Shown: positions 39,854 to 47,552 of the stretch, piece by piece | Position numbering within the stretch: position 1 is the first letter of the stretch | How the letters are laid out: each line of letters opens with the position of its first letter | Source: a virus | Length of the DNA stretch: 64,000 nucleotides | Virus record (IMG/VR): IMGVR_UViG_3300044974_001280 | Span: 124,001 to 188,000 of that record | Strand: one strand, 5' to 3' | Notes under the pieces: generated by a model | Told to the model about the DNA's origin: nothing | What the model saw: the letters and a program-made list of their open reading frames with translations, nothing else | Databases searched by the model: none | Position numbers and translations under genes: made by a program

Positions 39854-40150
39854 ATGAACTTATCAACTATTACTTCCGAAGATTTTACTGAATTAACCCT
39901 GCTCGATTTTTGGGCTGAATGGTGCGGCCCTTGTAGAATGCTCCATCCTATTCTGGACCAAATCAAGACCAAAAATCCAGACCTAGTCATCCACAAAATC
40001 AACGTAGACGAGAACAGAGAAACTGCCATTGAATTTGGGGTTAGATCTCTCCCGACCGTACTGCTCATCAAAGACGGTCAAGAAGTAGAAAGAGCTACGG
40101 GCTTAAAAAACCTCGACCTCTATCAAAAATTAATTGACACTCATTCTTAA
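39854..40150 (+). CDS. trxA: Thioredoxin
   Basis: A 98-aa thioredoxin: LDFWAEWCGPCRMLHPILDQ has the canonical W-C-G-P-C active site, then VIHKINVDENRETAIEFGVR, the cis-proline in SLPTVLLIKDG and a final helix. It is a cytoplasmic dithiol reductant and the natural partner of the phage ribonucleotide reductase, whose C-terminal cysteine pair needs reduction. The ATG at 39854 is used because the fold begins there. T4 has a distinct NrdC; this one looks like the bacterial type. Confidence 0.95.
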   Translation: MNLSTITSEDFTELTLLDFWAEWCGPCRMLHPILDQIKTKNPDLVIHKINVDENRETAIEFGVRSLPTVLLIKDGQEVERATGLKNLDLYQKLIDTHS

Positions 40151-40163
40151 AAAAAAAGACTTT

Positions 40164-40694
40164 ATGAAAAATATTATCTCTTACGACAATTTTACTCCAG
40201 AATCTTCTGATCCTTTACAGGAGGGATGGAAAGATGCCGGCTATGGCTACAAAAGGTACCAACCCCCAGGCATGTTACAAACCATGAAAAGAAAAACAAA
40301 AAGCCTGTTTGGTATTGAATCAAGCAAGGATCGGGAAAGATTAGGACAAATTTACAAAGAAATTGAAAATCCTCCCTATCAAGGTTATATCTCCAACGTC
40401 AGAGACATCAGTGGAGAATATCCGGCTTTAATTTGCCATCTGGGACCTAGAAATCTGTCTGTTATGTGCGATCCACAAGACCCTTCCATCAGATGGGGAG
40501 GAAGTGAATTGGATTTGGCGGATATCGATGATGAATGCCAAAGACTTTATCGTTTCATCAAAAAGCACATGGACCTGACTGAAAATACACATTCTCCAAC
40601 GGACAACACCATCAAAGATCCTAAAAACATGTACTCTTCCTACCCAGGTGTAGGTGGGGTGAGTAACCGAACAGTCAACCGTTCTCTGATTTAA
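40164..40694 (+). CDS. Unknown protein with capsid-targeting-like leader
   Basis: A 176-aa protein. The N-terminus MKNIISYDNFTPESSDPLQE-GW has the Y-x-x-F pair and L-Q-E before G, the exact T4 protease consensus L-x-E/G. A basic segment (YKRYQPPGMLQTMKRKTKSL) and a domain with paired cysteines (ALICHLGPRNLSVMCDP) follow. The function is unknown. It follows thioredoxin after 13 nt and converges with a holin-like gene. Confidence 0.6.
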   Translation: MKNIISYDNFTPESSDPLQEGWKDAGYGYKRYQPPGMLQTMKRKTKSLFGIESSKDRERLGQIYKEIENPPYQGYISNVRDISGEYPALICHLGPRNLSVMCDPQDPSIRWGGSELDLADIDDECQRLYRFIKKHMDLTENTHSPTDNTIKDPKNMYSSYPGVGGVSNRTVNRSLI

Positions 40695-40701
40695 AGGGAT
40701 A

Positions 40702-41028
40702 TTAAGAGTGAATAGGAGGTTCTTCGAAATCATCAGCGTTTCGAGAAACCTCCTTTTTTTCTTTCTGGATTTCGGTCATGATGTACCCGGCAATCGCAAA
40801 TTCGATCCCCGCCCAGATGGCAACATCAGAGGCAGACAATTCAGAGTGTTTTTCTAACATCCAGAAGATCATGCCCCATTGCCCAATAACAAAAGCCAAA
40901 CTAGATTCTATTCTTTTCTTTGAAAAAAAAGATTTCTTGGGACTGTACATGTAAACTAGCTCTCGGCAGAGCCAAAACATTTTGACCCTAATTGTGCCGA
41001 AAAATTTCTGTAGATCTTTCATTCCCAT
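40702..41028 (-). CDS. Membrane protein, possible holin
   Basis: A 108-aa protein with two hydrophobic helices, IESSLAFVIGQWGMIFWMLE and DVAIWAGIEFAIAGYIM, joined by a short polar turn and followed by a charged C-terminal tail (TEIQKEKKEVSRN). A basic, amphipathic N-terminus precedes them. Size, two helices and charged tail fit small phage holins, but no family is recognised. It overlaps the next minus-strand gene by 10 nt. Confidence 0.5.
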   Translation of the reverse strand: MGMKDLQKFFGTIRVKMFWLCRELVYMYSPKKSFFSKKRIESSLAFVIGQWGMIFWMLEKHSELSASDVAIWAGIEFAIAGYIMTEIQKEKKEVSRNADDFEEPPIHS

Positions 41029-41297
41029 TCAACATAATAACCCCCGCCAAATGATGTTCCGTGTTCCATCTGTCTGCCTCTGTTTTCTGTCCAATCCAAC
41101 CAATCTAGTCTATCTGCTGAATTGGCAAGTTCCAATAGACAATTAGCTAATTCCTGACCTTTTTCATCCCCCATAATTTTTTTCAATTTGTTTTTTATCT
41201 CGGGTAACTGCAAGATTTTTTTGGTGTTCTTTGCTTCTCCCTGGCCAATCAAATTCAGCATCTTCCTTTTCTCTGTTTCTGACATGAATTTATCCAT
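41019..41297 (-). CDS. Unknown small protein
   Basis: A 92-aa protein starting MDKFMSETEKRKMLNLIGQG. It is helical and basic, then has a tryptophan/aspartate patch (DRLDWLDWTENRGRQ) and a glycine/tyrosine end (GGGYYVEWE). No family recognised. It lies 8 nt downstream of the next minus-strand gene's stop and overlaps the holin-like gene, so all belong to one minus-strand operon headed by the Clp gene. Confidence 0.45.
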   Translation of the reverse strand: MDKFMSETEKRKMLNLIGQGEAKNTKKILQLPEIKNKLKKIMGDEKGQELANCLLELANSADRLDWLDWTENRGRQMEHGTSFGGGYYVEWE

Positions 41298-41305
41298 AGT
41301 AAAAT

Positions 41306-42322
41306 TTATTTTATGTAATCAGAGATTTCCATCATTTTATCAAAATCTCCCTCCTCGTCGGCCTTTCTGTATTCCCTTTTTAGTTCTTCTTGGGACATAC
41401 TAGCGTAATCTTTGGTGATCTGTGATTCTGAACCACTTGGGGATTTGGCAGCTTGTCTGGCTTTCCATGCTGCTAATTTCCTTTCATACTCAGCCTTATC
41501 GGCTCTATCCTGCTCCAGCCAGGCATCTCTGGCTTCCACCCTCTCAATGACTACATCAATCAATTCATCGATTTTTTTTCTGGCTTCTGGAGTTTTTCTA
41601 AAAATTCCTGTCATCAGAGGTAAAAATTCAGCCGTGGGTAAATTCTCTGGATCCACCATATATTTCCAAAGTTCCTCTCTCAAATTAGAATATTTGATGA
41701 CCTTGGGATTCTCAAAGATAAATTTTCTTAGATCTTCGGCCATTTGAGGACCATATCTCCATTCGTCCGGTTCGTCTATCAATCCGAATTGATCTTCAAT
41801 AGCCTTGGCTAGTTCAGGGTCATCTGGTACTGCAGACATTGACATAACCCTCCAAATTCCTTTGACTGCCTCATGAATCAGCATGCTGAAATCCGCTCCT
41901 AAAGCTTTAATTACTGGTTTAGAATCCGGTCGAGGTCTGTTTTTTTGTCTTGTTTTTCTAAAGCTGTCATCCAACATCCTCCTTATTTCTGGTCCCTGTA
42001 CTAGTTTAATTTCAAGCTTTATGTCGTAGTAATCAATGAGGGGCTTGTATAGATCTGTAATTATTTCTCTTGCTAGATCTTCTAGCTCCTTTTCATACCC
42101 TCTAGAAAGTTGCTGGGATCTCGAAAAATTTCCCATCAACTGGCTAACGGCTTGGCTGATTCCTTGCGGGGATCCCTCGGGAGTTTTCCCGATGCCGAGT
42201 TTTTCTTTAGCTCTTCTCGTGACATCCTCTAGGTAGTCGGGGGGAATACTCACCATGTCTTTAACCCTAATAGCCTCATTAAAGGATGCAAAATTCTTTG
42301 TGAAATTGGCTTTTAGTGACAT
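41306..42322 (-). CDS. Unknown protein with capsid-targeting-like leader
   Basis: A 338-aa protein starting MSLKANFTKNFASFNE-AIR: aromatic pair and F-N-E before A. It is mostly helical and highly charged: SRGYEKELEDLAREIITDLY, KPVIKALGADFSMLIHEAVK, and a long coiled segment of A/K/R/E near the end, then EELKREYRKADEEGDFDKMM, which resembles a UVR-type hairpin. No catalytic motif is recognised. The stop of the Clp gene lies 4 nt upstream, so the two are co-transcribed. Confidence 0.6.
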   Translation of the reverse strand: MSLKANFTKNFASFNEAIRVKDMVSIPPDYLEDVTRRAKEKLGIGKTPEGSPQGISQAVSQLMGNFSRSQQLSRGYEKELEDLAREIITDLYKPLIDYYDIKLEIKLVQGPEIRRMLDDSFRKTRQKNRPRPDSKPVIKALGADFSMLIHEAVKGIWRVMSMSAVPDDPELAKAIEDQFGLIDEPDEWRYGPQMAEDLRKFIFENPKVIKYSNLREELWKYMVDPENLPTAEFLPLMTGIFRKTPEARKKIDELIDVVIERVEARDAWLEQDRADKAEYERKLAAWKARQAAKSPSGSESQITKDYASMSQEELKREYRKADEEGDFDKMMEISDYIK

Positions 42323-42326
42323 ATTC

Positions 42327-44792
42327 TTAGTAAAATGGTTTTCTTTTTTTGAGTTCTGATATGTACCTTTTGATCACATCCATCTCTGAAGCTTTTTTCT
42401 TTATTGCTTGGGGTCCAGGAGCATGAGAAGGAACTTTAATTCGTGGTGCAATTGACGGATGAGGAGTTATTCTTCGGACCGGTTCTGCATCTGGATCAAA
42501 ATCCTCATCCTCATCTTCATCCTCACTGGGTGTAGGTTTAGGAGTAGGCTTAGGCTGTGGTTTAGGCGTAGGTTTAGGCAGTGGTTTAGGCAGTGGTTTA
42601 GGCAAAGGAGCTGGTTTTCCCTTTTCCTCTTCTTTCTCCCTTTCTGTTTCCGCCTCGTCTAATCTATCGCTAAATTCTGAAAAACTATTGATTCTTCTAG
42701 GACTTGTAGATTCGAACAAAGAAAAACTTTTGTGGATTTTTCTGAGTCTAGATTCAGATAACTCTGAAATTTTCTTTCCGTTAATGACTAACTCATCTGC
42801 CAAGGAATCGTAATCAATTTTGAGGTTGGATCCTTCCTCAATCTCTTCCTCGATTATAAAATTGGCTAGAGGGTCCTTGATATATTTCTCCACTGCTCTT
42901 CTAAGGGGTCTAGCCCCATATTCAGGGTCAAATCCGTGTTTAAGTAACAACTTGTAAACCGAAGTTCCCCAAGTCAGATTAATGTCTTGGGTATTTTTAA
43001 TCCTATCTGCCACCTTCTCGAGCTCTTTTTCTGCAATCTTTTTTATTGATTCTTGGTCTATTGACTGAAAAATAACAATATCATCTATTCTATTAATAAA
43101 TTCGGGCGAAAACTCTTTTTTGATCGCTGCATCGACTCTTGCTTTGATTTCCTCAGGTGATTCTGCTCCAGTCTGTTTTGTTTCATCTTCTGGTTCATCT
43201 TTAACCAAAAAACCAATCGCTTTTCTGGGTTCCTTTGATTTAACCTTTTTAGATCCTGTTTTTGATCCCACATTAGAAGTCATGATAATAACACAGTTTG
43301 TAAAGTCAACCGTTCTCCCTTGCCCGTCCGTCATCCTTCCATCTTCTAGCACCCCTAGCAGGGATTGTATAACTTGAGGGTTTGCTTTTTCGATCTCATC
43401 TAGCAAAATTACCGAATAAGGGTTTCTTCTGACTTGCTCTGTTAGTTTGCCTCCTTCCGAATAACCTACATAACCGGGAGGTGATCCAAACAATTTAGAT
43501 CCTGTATGAGCCTCCGAATATTCATTCATATCAATCCTAATCAATTTAGATTCCCTAGATCCAAAAAGCTCCTCAGCCAATTTTTTCACCAAATAGGTTT
43601 TACCTGTCCCAGTAGGGCCCACGAATAAAAATACCCCTTCAGGTCTATTAGGGTCTTTAAGACCCGACCTGTTTCTTTTAATTGTTCTAACAACGGTCTC
43701 TACCGCCTCGTCTTGACCGATAACTTTTGATTTCAGTCTGCTTGACATTCCTTTTAGGATTGCCTTACTGCCCTTTTTCATCGTTTCAACAGGAATCCCT
43801 GTTTTATCTGCCACTAGTTTTTCCACCATTTCTTTAGTGACGGTAATTTTAGGTCCCATTTGACCTTTCGCAGCCATTTTTTCAAGCCGACTCTCTATCT
43901 TTTCTTTTTCATCTGATAGATCTGCAGCAGCATCATAGTCACCTTCTGCCGTCTTTTGCCTGATCCGGTCTAGGAGTTCTAAATTTTTCTTTTCTAGATT
44001 CGCAACCTCCGCATCCGGGGCATTTTTAATGCGAATTCGTGCACCGGATTCGTCCATCAAGTCGATAGCTTTATCTGGCAAAAATCGGTCTTTAATATAC
44101 TGCTTAGATAGTTTATAAAAGGATTCTAAGGCTTCTGGTGAATAATTAACATGATGCCAATCCCCATATTTTTCTTGGATTTCTCTAAGTATTTCCATGC
44201 ATTCCTCGTAGGTAGGCTCTTCAACTTTGATCGGTTGAAATCTTCTTTCCATGGCTCCGTCTTTCTCAATAGTTTGACCATATTCACTATAAGTGGAACC
44301 ACCGATCATATGAAGTTTGGCTTTAGCCAAAAAGGGTTTGAGTTCATCGTAACTTGCTTTAGGTAGAGAATGGAGTTCGTCCACAAAAATAATCAAGTTA
44401 TCTTCCTCAATTTCACGGGCCAAAAGGGGTAAATAACCTCCATTAACTATTTTTTTAAATGCCCAGGTCAAATCTATTAACTTTTTCCCCTTTAAAAAAC
44501 CGGGACATTTATCGCTTGCCATTAAAAGAGCAAGCTTATCCACAATAGCGGTTTTTCCAACGCCCGGCTCTCCAACCAAAACTGGATTATCCTTGGTTTT
44601 CCTGGCCAGAATGCGAAGCAACTGTTCCAATTCCTTATCCCTTCCAATTACTTCATTTATCTCTCCCTCCTTCGCTGCTTTGGTCATATCCTCACCGTAT
44701 GCTTGCCAAAGCTTTTCATCATCTGGGACTTTTAGTTCTTCCTCAGATTCGAATAATCTTAATTTTTTGTAATTCTTGGATATTCTTTTCAT
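42327..44792 (-). CDS. ClpC-like double AAA+ unfoldase with leader and unusual C-terminal extension
   Basis: An 821-aa protein. The N-terminus KNYKKLRLFE-SEEE replaces the Clp N-domain with a leader-like segment. AAA-1 has VLVGEPGVGKTAIVDKLALL and IIFVDELHSL; a UVR-like insert (TAEGDYDAAADLSDEKEKIE) follows; AAA-2 has FLFVGPTGTGKTYLVKKLAE, VILLDEIEKANP and ARPLRRAVEKYI. RKAIGFLVKDEPE sits where ClpA/C/X carry the I-G-F/L-G-F loop that docks on ClpP. After AAA-2 come two more leader-like motifs (KSFSLFE-ST and NSFSEFSDRLDE-AE), a P-K-P repeat linker, an acidic run and a basic tail. No protease gene is in the window, so it may use host ClpP. Confidence 0.85.
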   Translation of the reverse strand: MKRISKNYKKLRLFESEEELKVPDDEKLWQAYGEDMTKAAKEGEINEVIGRDKELEQLLRILARKTKDNPVLVGEPGVGKTAIVDKLALLMASDKCPGFLKGKKLIDLTWAFKKIVNGGYLPLLAREIEEDNLIIFVDELHSLPKASYDELKPFLAKAKLHMIGGSTYSEYGQTIEKDGAMERRFQPIKVEEPTYEECMEILREIQEKYGDWHHVNYSPEALESFYKLSKQYIKDRFLPDKAIDLMDESGARIRIKNAPDAEVANLEKKNLELLDRIRQKTAEGDYDAAADLSDEKEKIESRLEKMAAKGQMGPKITVTKEMVEKLVADKTGIPVETMKKGSKAILKGMSSRLKSKVIGQDEAVETVVRTIKRNRSGLKDPNRPEGVFLFVGPTGTGKTYLVKKLAEELFGSRESKLIRIDMNEYSEAHTGSKLFGSPPGYVGYSEGGKLTEQVRRNPYSVILLDEIEKANPQVIQSLLGVLEDGRMTDGQGRTVDFTNCVIIMTSNVGSKTGSKKVKSKEPRKAIGFLVKDEPEDETKQTGAESPEEIKARVDAAIKKEFSPEFINRIDDIVIFQSIDQESIKKIAEKELEKVADRIKNTQDINLTWGTSVYKLLLKHGFDPEYGARPLRRAVEKYIKDPLANFIIEEEIEEGSNLKIDYDSLADELVINGKKISELSESRLRKIHKSFSLFESTSPRRINSFSEFSDRLDEAETEREKEEEKGKPAPLPKPLPKPLPKPTPKPQPKPTPKPTPSEDEDEDEDFDPDAEPVRRITPHPSIAPRIKVPSHAPGPQAIKKKASEMDVIKRYISELKKRKPFY

Positions 44793-44813
44793 AAATTTTT
44801 TTTACATTTGCAC

Positions 44814-44821
44814 TATATATT
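44814..44821 (-). promoter_or_regulatory. Possible late promoter box AATATATA for the Clp operon
   Basis: On the minus strand AATATATA lies 21 nt before the ATG at 44792. The first base is A rather than G, so confidence is lower. Confidence 0.4.
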
Positions 44822-44882
44822 CATTCTCGTAAACGGTTCCGTTCCATCTCAGAGAAAAATTCGGGGTTTTTTAGAATGATGA

Positions 44883-44890
44883 AATATATA
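44883..44890 (+). promoter_or_regulatory. Possible late-type promoter box for tmRNA
   Basis: AATATATA ends 6 nt before the predicted 5' G of tmRNA. If transcription starts there, it places the start point about 7 nt after the box. Confidence 0.45.
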
Positions 44891-44896
44891 AAAAAT

Positions 44897-45336
44897 GGGG
44901 CTGAAAGGAATCGACTGGAGGCATAAGTTCTTTGACATGATGCAGGCGGTGCTAGCTTTGGAAGCACCTAAATATCCTAAGTACTTCTTAAATGGCGAAA
45001 ATCCATTTTTTGCTTTGGCTGGACTAGGTTCAGCGGAGCCGGTTGAAGTTGCCTTGGCAGCCTAAACCTCGGGGGGTGACACCCAGGAACAGAAAGTCAC
45101 GAGGGTGGGAAAAAGGGTTAACAGTACCACACAATCCGTCGATCCTCAGTAACCCTGCGGGCTCCGGTCCAATACCCTTCAGATCGCTGTAGGGATCGAT
45201 GATGTGGATTATCTCCTATCACAGTCAAAAACTAGGAGGTAAAGATTTGTCTGTTTAGAAAAATGGACTAAGCCTGTGAACGAGTTTCATGGAATTACCT
45301 AGCAGGACGGCGGTTCGAATCCGCCCAGCTCCACCA
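44897..45336 (+). ncRNA. ssrA: Transfer-messenger RNA (tmRNA)
   Basis: The 5' end GGGGCTGAAAGGAATCGACT pairs with the 3' end CAGCTCC-ACCA to form the acceptor stem (one G-U). The T arm GGCGGTTCGAATCCGCC and an encoded CCA are present. The tag frame starts with a GGC resume codon at 44994 and reads GENPFFALAGLGSAEPVEVA then LAA and TAA at 45063, 23 residues in all. Host-type tags in Bacteroidota are short and, as I recall, begin GE and end ALAA, so this one looks extended past a first ALA-G. tmRNA frees stalled ribosomes and marks the product for Clp proteolysis. About 440 nt long. Confidence 0.93.
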
Positions 45337-45366
45337 AAAGTTTGTCGTAAGACAAACTTTTTTTTT
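45337..45366 (+). terminator. Rho-independent terminator of tmRNA
   Basis: AAAGTTTGTC and GACAAACTTT form a perfect 10-bp stem with a GTAA loop directly after the CCA end, followed by a T run. Confidence 0.92.
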
Positions 45367-45399
45367 GAAACTTTTGTGTAATTTCTTATAGAAATTCGA

Positions 45400-45414
45400 A
45401 AGGCGTAGTTCTGC
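45400..45414 (+). repeat. 15-bp inverted repeat, left arm
   Basis: AAGGCGTAGTTCTGC is an exact reverse complement of the sequence at 45832-45846. The two arms flank one gene (45435-45827). Confidence 0.85.
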
Positions 45415-45434
45415 TTCAAAAAAAATTAAAAATT

Positions 45435-45827
45435 ATGGCAATACTTTATTTTCTTTTAGGTGCGCTTACCGTGGTGGTCTTGGTCACCGTGGCGGGTGTG
45501 TTTAAGATGAATTCGGATTTAGACCGAAAAATCAGAACCAAAATCTCCGACCACATCGAATCGGTCATGAAAGAGATTGAAATTACAAGGAACAATTTAC
45601 ACTCCGATGATTCTTACATCCACAATCGGATCGATGAAGTTCTCGACGAAATCAATAAACGAGAAGAAGTCGGAATCAGATCGGGAAGAGAACAATTTGA
45701 ATCTCTACAAAAGCAGTTGGATTCCAGATGCGATAAGCTCTGGGCTCAGGTGAATGCAAATTACGAGTTGAGCCAAATGAGGTTCAACGATATTTCAAAC
45801 AAAAAAAATTCCCAGACAGAGGGATAA
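45435..45827 (+). CDS. Membrane-anchored coiled-coil protein
   Basis: A 130-aa protein with an N-terminal transmembrane helix (ILYFLLGALTVVVLVTVAGV) followed by about 100 residues of coiled coil (DLDRKIRTKISDHIESVMKE, REQFESLQKQLDSRCDKLWA). The topology would place the coiled coil in the cytoplasm or periplasm depending on insertion. It resembles spanin-like or hemolysin-XhlA-like phage membrane proteins in outline only. It is enclosed by an exact 15-bp inverted repeat, which may fold in the transcript. Confidence 0.5.
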   Translation: MAILYFLLGALTVVVLVTVAGVFKMNSDLDRKIRTKISDHIESVMKEIEITRNNLHSDDSYIHNRIDEVLDEINKREEVGIRSGREQFESLQKQLDSRCDKLWAQVNANYELSQMRFNDISNKKNSQTEG

Positions 45828-45831
45828 AATC

Positions 45832-45846
45832 GCAGAACTACGCCTT
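45832..45846 (-). repeat. 15-bp inverted repeat, right arm
   Basis: GCAGAACTACGCCTT on the plus strand, complementary to 45400-45414. It sits 4 nt after the stop of the enclosed gene and just before the glycan cluster. Confidence 0.85.
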
Positions 45847-45858
45847 GAATTATTTATT

Positions 45859-46839
45859 ATGAATTATCCATTTAAAAAAATTTTCATTATAAATTGTTTT
45901 CCTTCTAGTGACTACCATTTACAAATTCTGAAAGAATGTATTGTCAGACTCAAGGGGCTTGACTACAAACTGATGGTTGTTTCACATTTACCTCTGCCCC
46001 TTGATGTGCAGAAGGAAATAGACTATTTTATTTATGATTCAGAAAATCCACTCTTAGGATCCCATTCATTCAGTTGGTTTGCTAATTCTTTTATTAAGGC
46101 AACTCTGTGGAACATAGGTCACATGCTTGCTATCTGTAAAAATATGGACACTAGTATTTCTGCCGCCCACCGAATGGGCTATGAGTATTTCTATTTTTTG
46201 GAATGTGACAATTTAATTTCTGAAAAAGATCTTTCTACTTTTGATAATTTTCTGCAAGAAATGATTCATGCCGAAAAAAAAATGATCTTTCATAGATACC
46301 AATTTAACGAGGGTTACAATTATCACACTCTCTTGTTTGGAGGAAATGCTGAATATTTTGTGCAGAAAATCAAATTACCCACAAATTATGATGCCTATCA
46401 TGCCTTTAATATCACTGGTATTCTCGAAAGAGATTTTTATGAGCATTTGGGTGTAAATGAATCTGATTTTTTGATTAAGGAATGTTACGAAGATGGTGCT
46501 ATGGAAGGATTTAGAACTAGCGAGATGAATAGAATTTCCGCTATTGGGATAGTGTGTGAAGTCCTCCCATCTCAAACTGGCTACTATCTTTTTTTAATGA
46601 ACAACACCTCAAGAGAAATAATATATTACGTCGGAGAGAATCAAATTGTTCTTACACTTGGGGGTTATTGGTACTGCCCAGCCTCTGAAAAAATGGAAGT
46701 TCGAATCGTGGATGGCAAATATTCCTTAGAAAAAAGATTCGAATTGACCGAAGAGAACGAAAAGTTTTACAGTGCCAAAGGATTTTTAGAACTGTATGAG
46801 TTTGCAGATTTAAACGGCGGATATGGTTCTATCTATTAA
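45859..46839 (+). CDS. Glycosyltransferase-like protein, family A paralogue 1
   Basis: A 326-aa protein with a GT-A-like N-terminal region: KKIFIINCFPSSDYHLQILK, LKGLDYKLMVVSHL and, in MGYEYFYFLECDNLI, an E-x-D-N metal-site candidate. A C-terminal beta-rich domain follows (VLTLGGYWYCPASEKMEVRI). Two further genes of the cluster (51922 and 56052) share the order of motifs at low identity, so they form a family. Enzymes of this kind usually extend surface or virion glycans. Donor and acceptor are unknown. Confidence 0.55.
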   Translation: MNYPFKKIFIINCFPSSDYHLQILKECIVRLKGLDYKLMVVSHLPLPLDVQKEIDYFIYDSENPLLGSHSFSWFANSFIKATLWNIGHMLAICKNMDTSISAAHRMGYEYFYFLECDNLISEKDLSTFDNFLQEMIHAEKKMIFHRYQFNEGYNYHTLLFGGNAEYFVQKIKLPTNYDAYHAFNITGILERDFYEHLGVNESDFLIKECYEDGAMEGFRTSEMNRISAIGIVCEVLPSQTGYYLFLMNNTSREIIYYVGENQIVLTLGGYWYCPASEKMEVRIVDGKYSLEKRFELTEENEKFYSAKGFLELYEFADLNGGYGSIY

Positions 46840-46853
46840 TTTAATATCTCTTC

Positions 46854-47060
46854 TTACAGGCCATTCAATCTGGAGATCTCCTGTTTTAGCTGCGAAACCA
46901 CCAAAGTGTGATGCTCTTCTAATTTTTCCAGCTCTTTATTTAGATCTTCTACATGAGCTTTTAACCGACCGAGAATTTCACTCTTTTTCTCAGGGTCTTG
47001 GTTCAGCTCCAGATCTAGAATTAAATTCTTGATCCGATTGGTCCACTTGTTAACTTCCAT
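46854..47060 (-). CDS. Small coiled-coil protein
   Basis: A 68-aa minus-strand protein that is one long amphipathic helix: IKNLILDLELNQDPEKKSEI, then LKAHVEDLNKELEKLEEHHT. No family is recognised. It is the only minus-strand gene in the glycan cluster and converges with the first glycosyltransferase gene, with 14 nt between stops. Confidence 0.5.
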   Translation of the reverse strand: MEVNKWTNRIKNLILDLELNQDPEKKSEILGRLKAHVEDLNKELEKLEEHHTLVVSQLKQEISRLNGL

Positions 47061-47148
47061 TGTTTTTTTTTACAAATTTAAGAAATAATTCGAAATCATT
47101 TCTTTCTTTTTCATAAAAGGTCCATATTTAATTTGACTGACAAATCTC

Positions 47149-47535
47149 TTGGAACCACCTATTATATATCATGTACCCTCCTGCGATGAGTGCAACATCC
47201 CTAAAGGATGGGGTCATGAGGTTGTCTTCGAAAATAACGAACTGTATTGTGGAAAACTTCTATGTTTTAAGGGAGGAGCCAAATTTTCAATGCACTATCA
47301 TTTGATCAAAGATGAAACTTGGTACGTAAAGGAAGGCACTTTTATTTATCGGTATATAGACACCCGCAACGCAGAAGTGGTTGAAAAAAATTTAATAGAA
47401 GGTGATTCGGTCAGACAAATGCCCGGCCAACCACATCAACTGGAAGCAATAACGGATGGGATAATCTTCGAGGTTTCCACCCAACACTTTGACGAGGATT
47501 CTTATCGTGTTTGGAAAGGTGATTCACAAAAATAG
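47149..47535 (+). CDS. Cupin, phosphomannose-isomerase-type sugar cupin
   Basis: A 128-aa single cupin. KGWGHEVVFENNELYCGKLL and KFSMHYHLIKDETWYVKEGT carry the first metal-binding motif (H-x-H...E), and GQPHQLEAITDGIIFEVSTQ the second histidine. It resembles the C-terminal domain of type II mannose-6-phosphate isomerase/GDP-mannose enzymes and sugar-nucleotide cupins. It would isomerise or epimerise a sugar for the glycosyltransferases around it. The TTG start at 47149 is the only candidate before the conserved domain. Confidence 0.75.
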   Translation: MEPPIIYHVPSCDECNIPKGWGHEVVFENNELYCGKLLCFKGGAKFSMHYHLIKDETWYVKEGTFIYRYIDTRNAEVVEKNLIEGDSVRQMPGQPHQLEAITDGIIFEVSTQHFDEDSYRVWKGDSQK

Positions 47536-47552
47536 AAATTGAGTAGAGAAAA

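Noticed and set aside
44814-45434. Isolated tRNA gene from the TTCGAATC arm
   Set aside because: The arm belongs to tmRNA: the paired 5' end lies about 400 nt upstream with a tag frame between. No other tRNA cloverleaf was found in the window.
45400-45846. Inverted repeat as the ends of an insertion sequence
   Set aside because: The enclosed gene is a membrane coiled-coil protein without transposase motifs, and no target-site duplication is seen.
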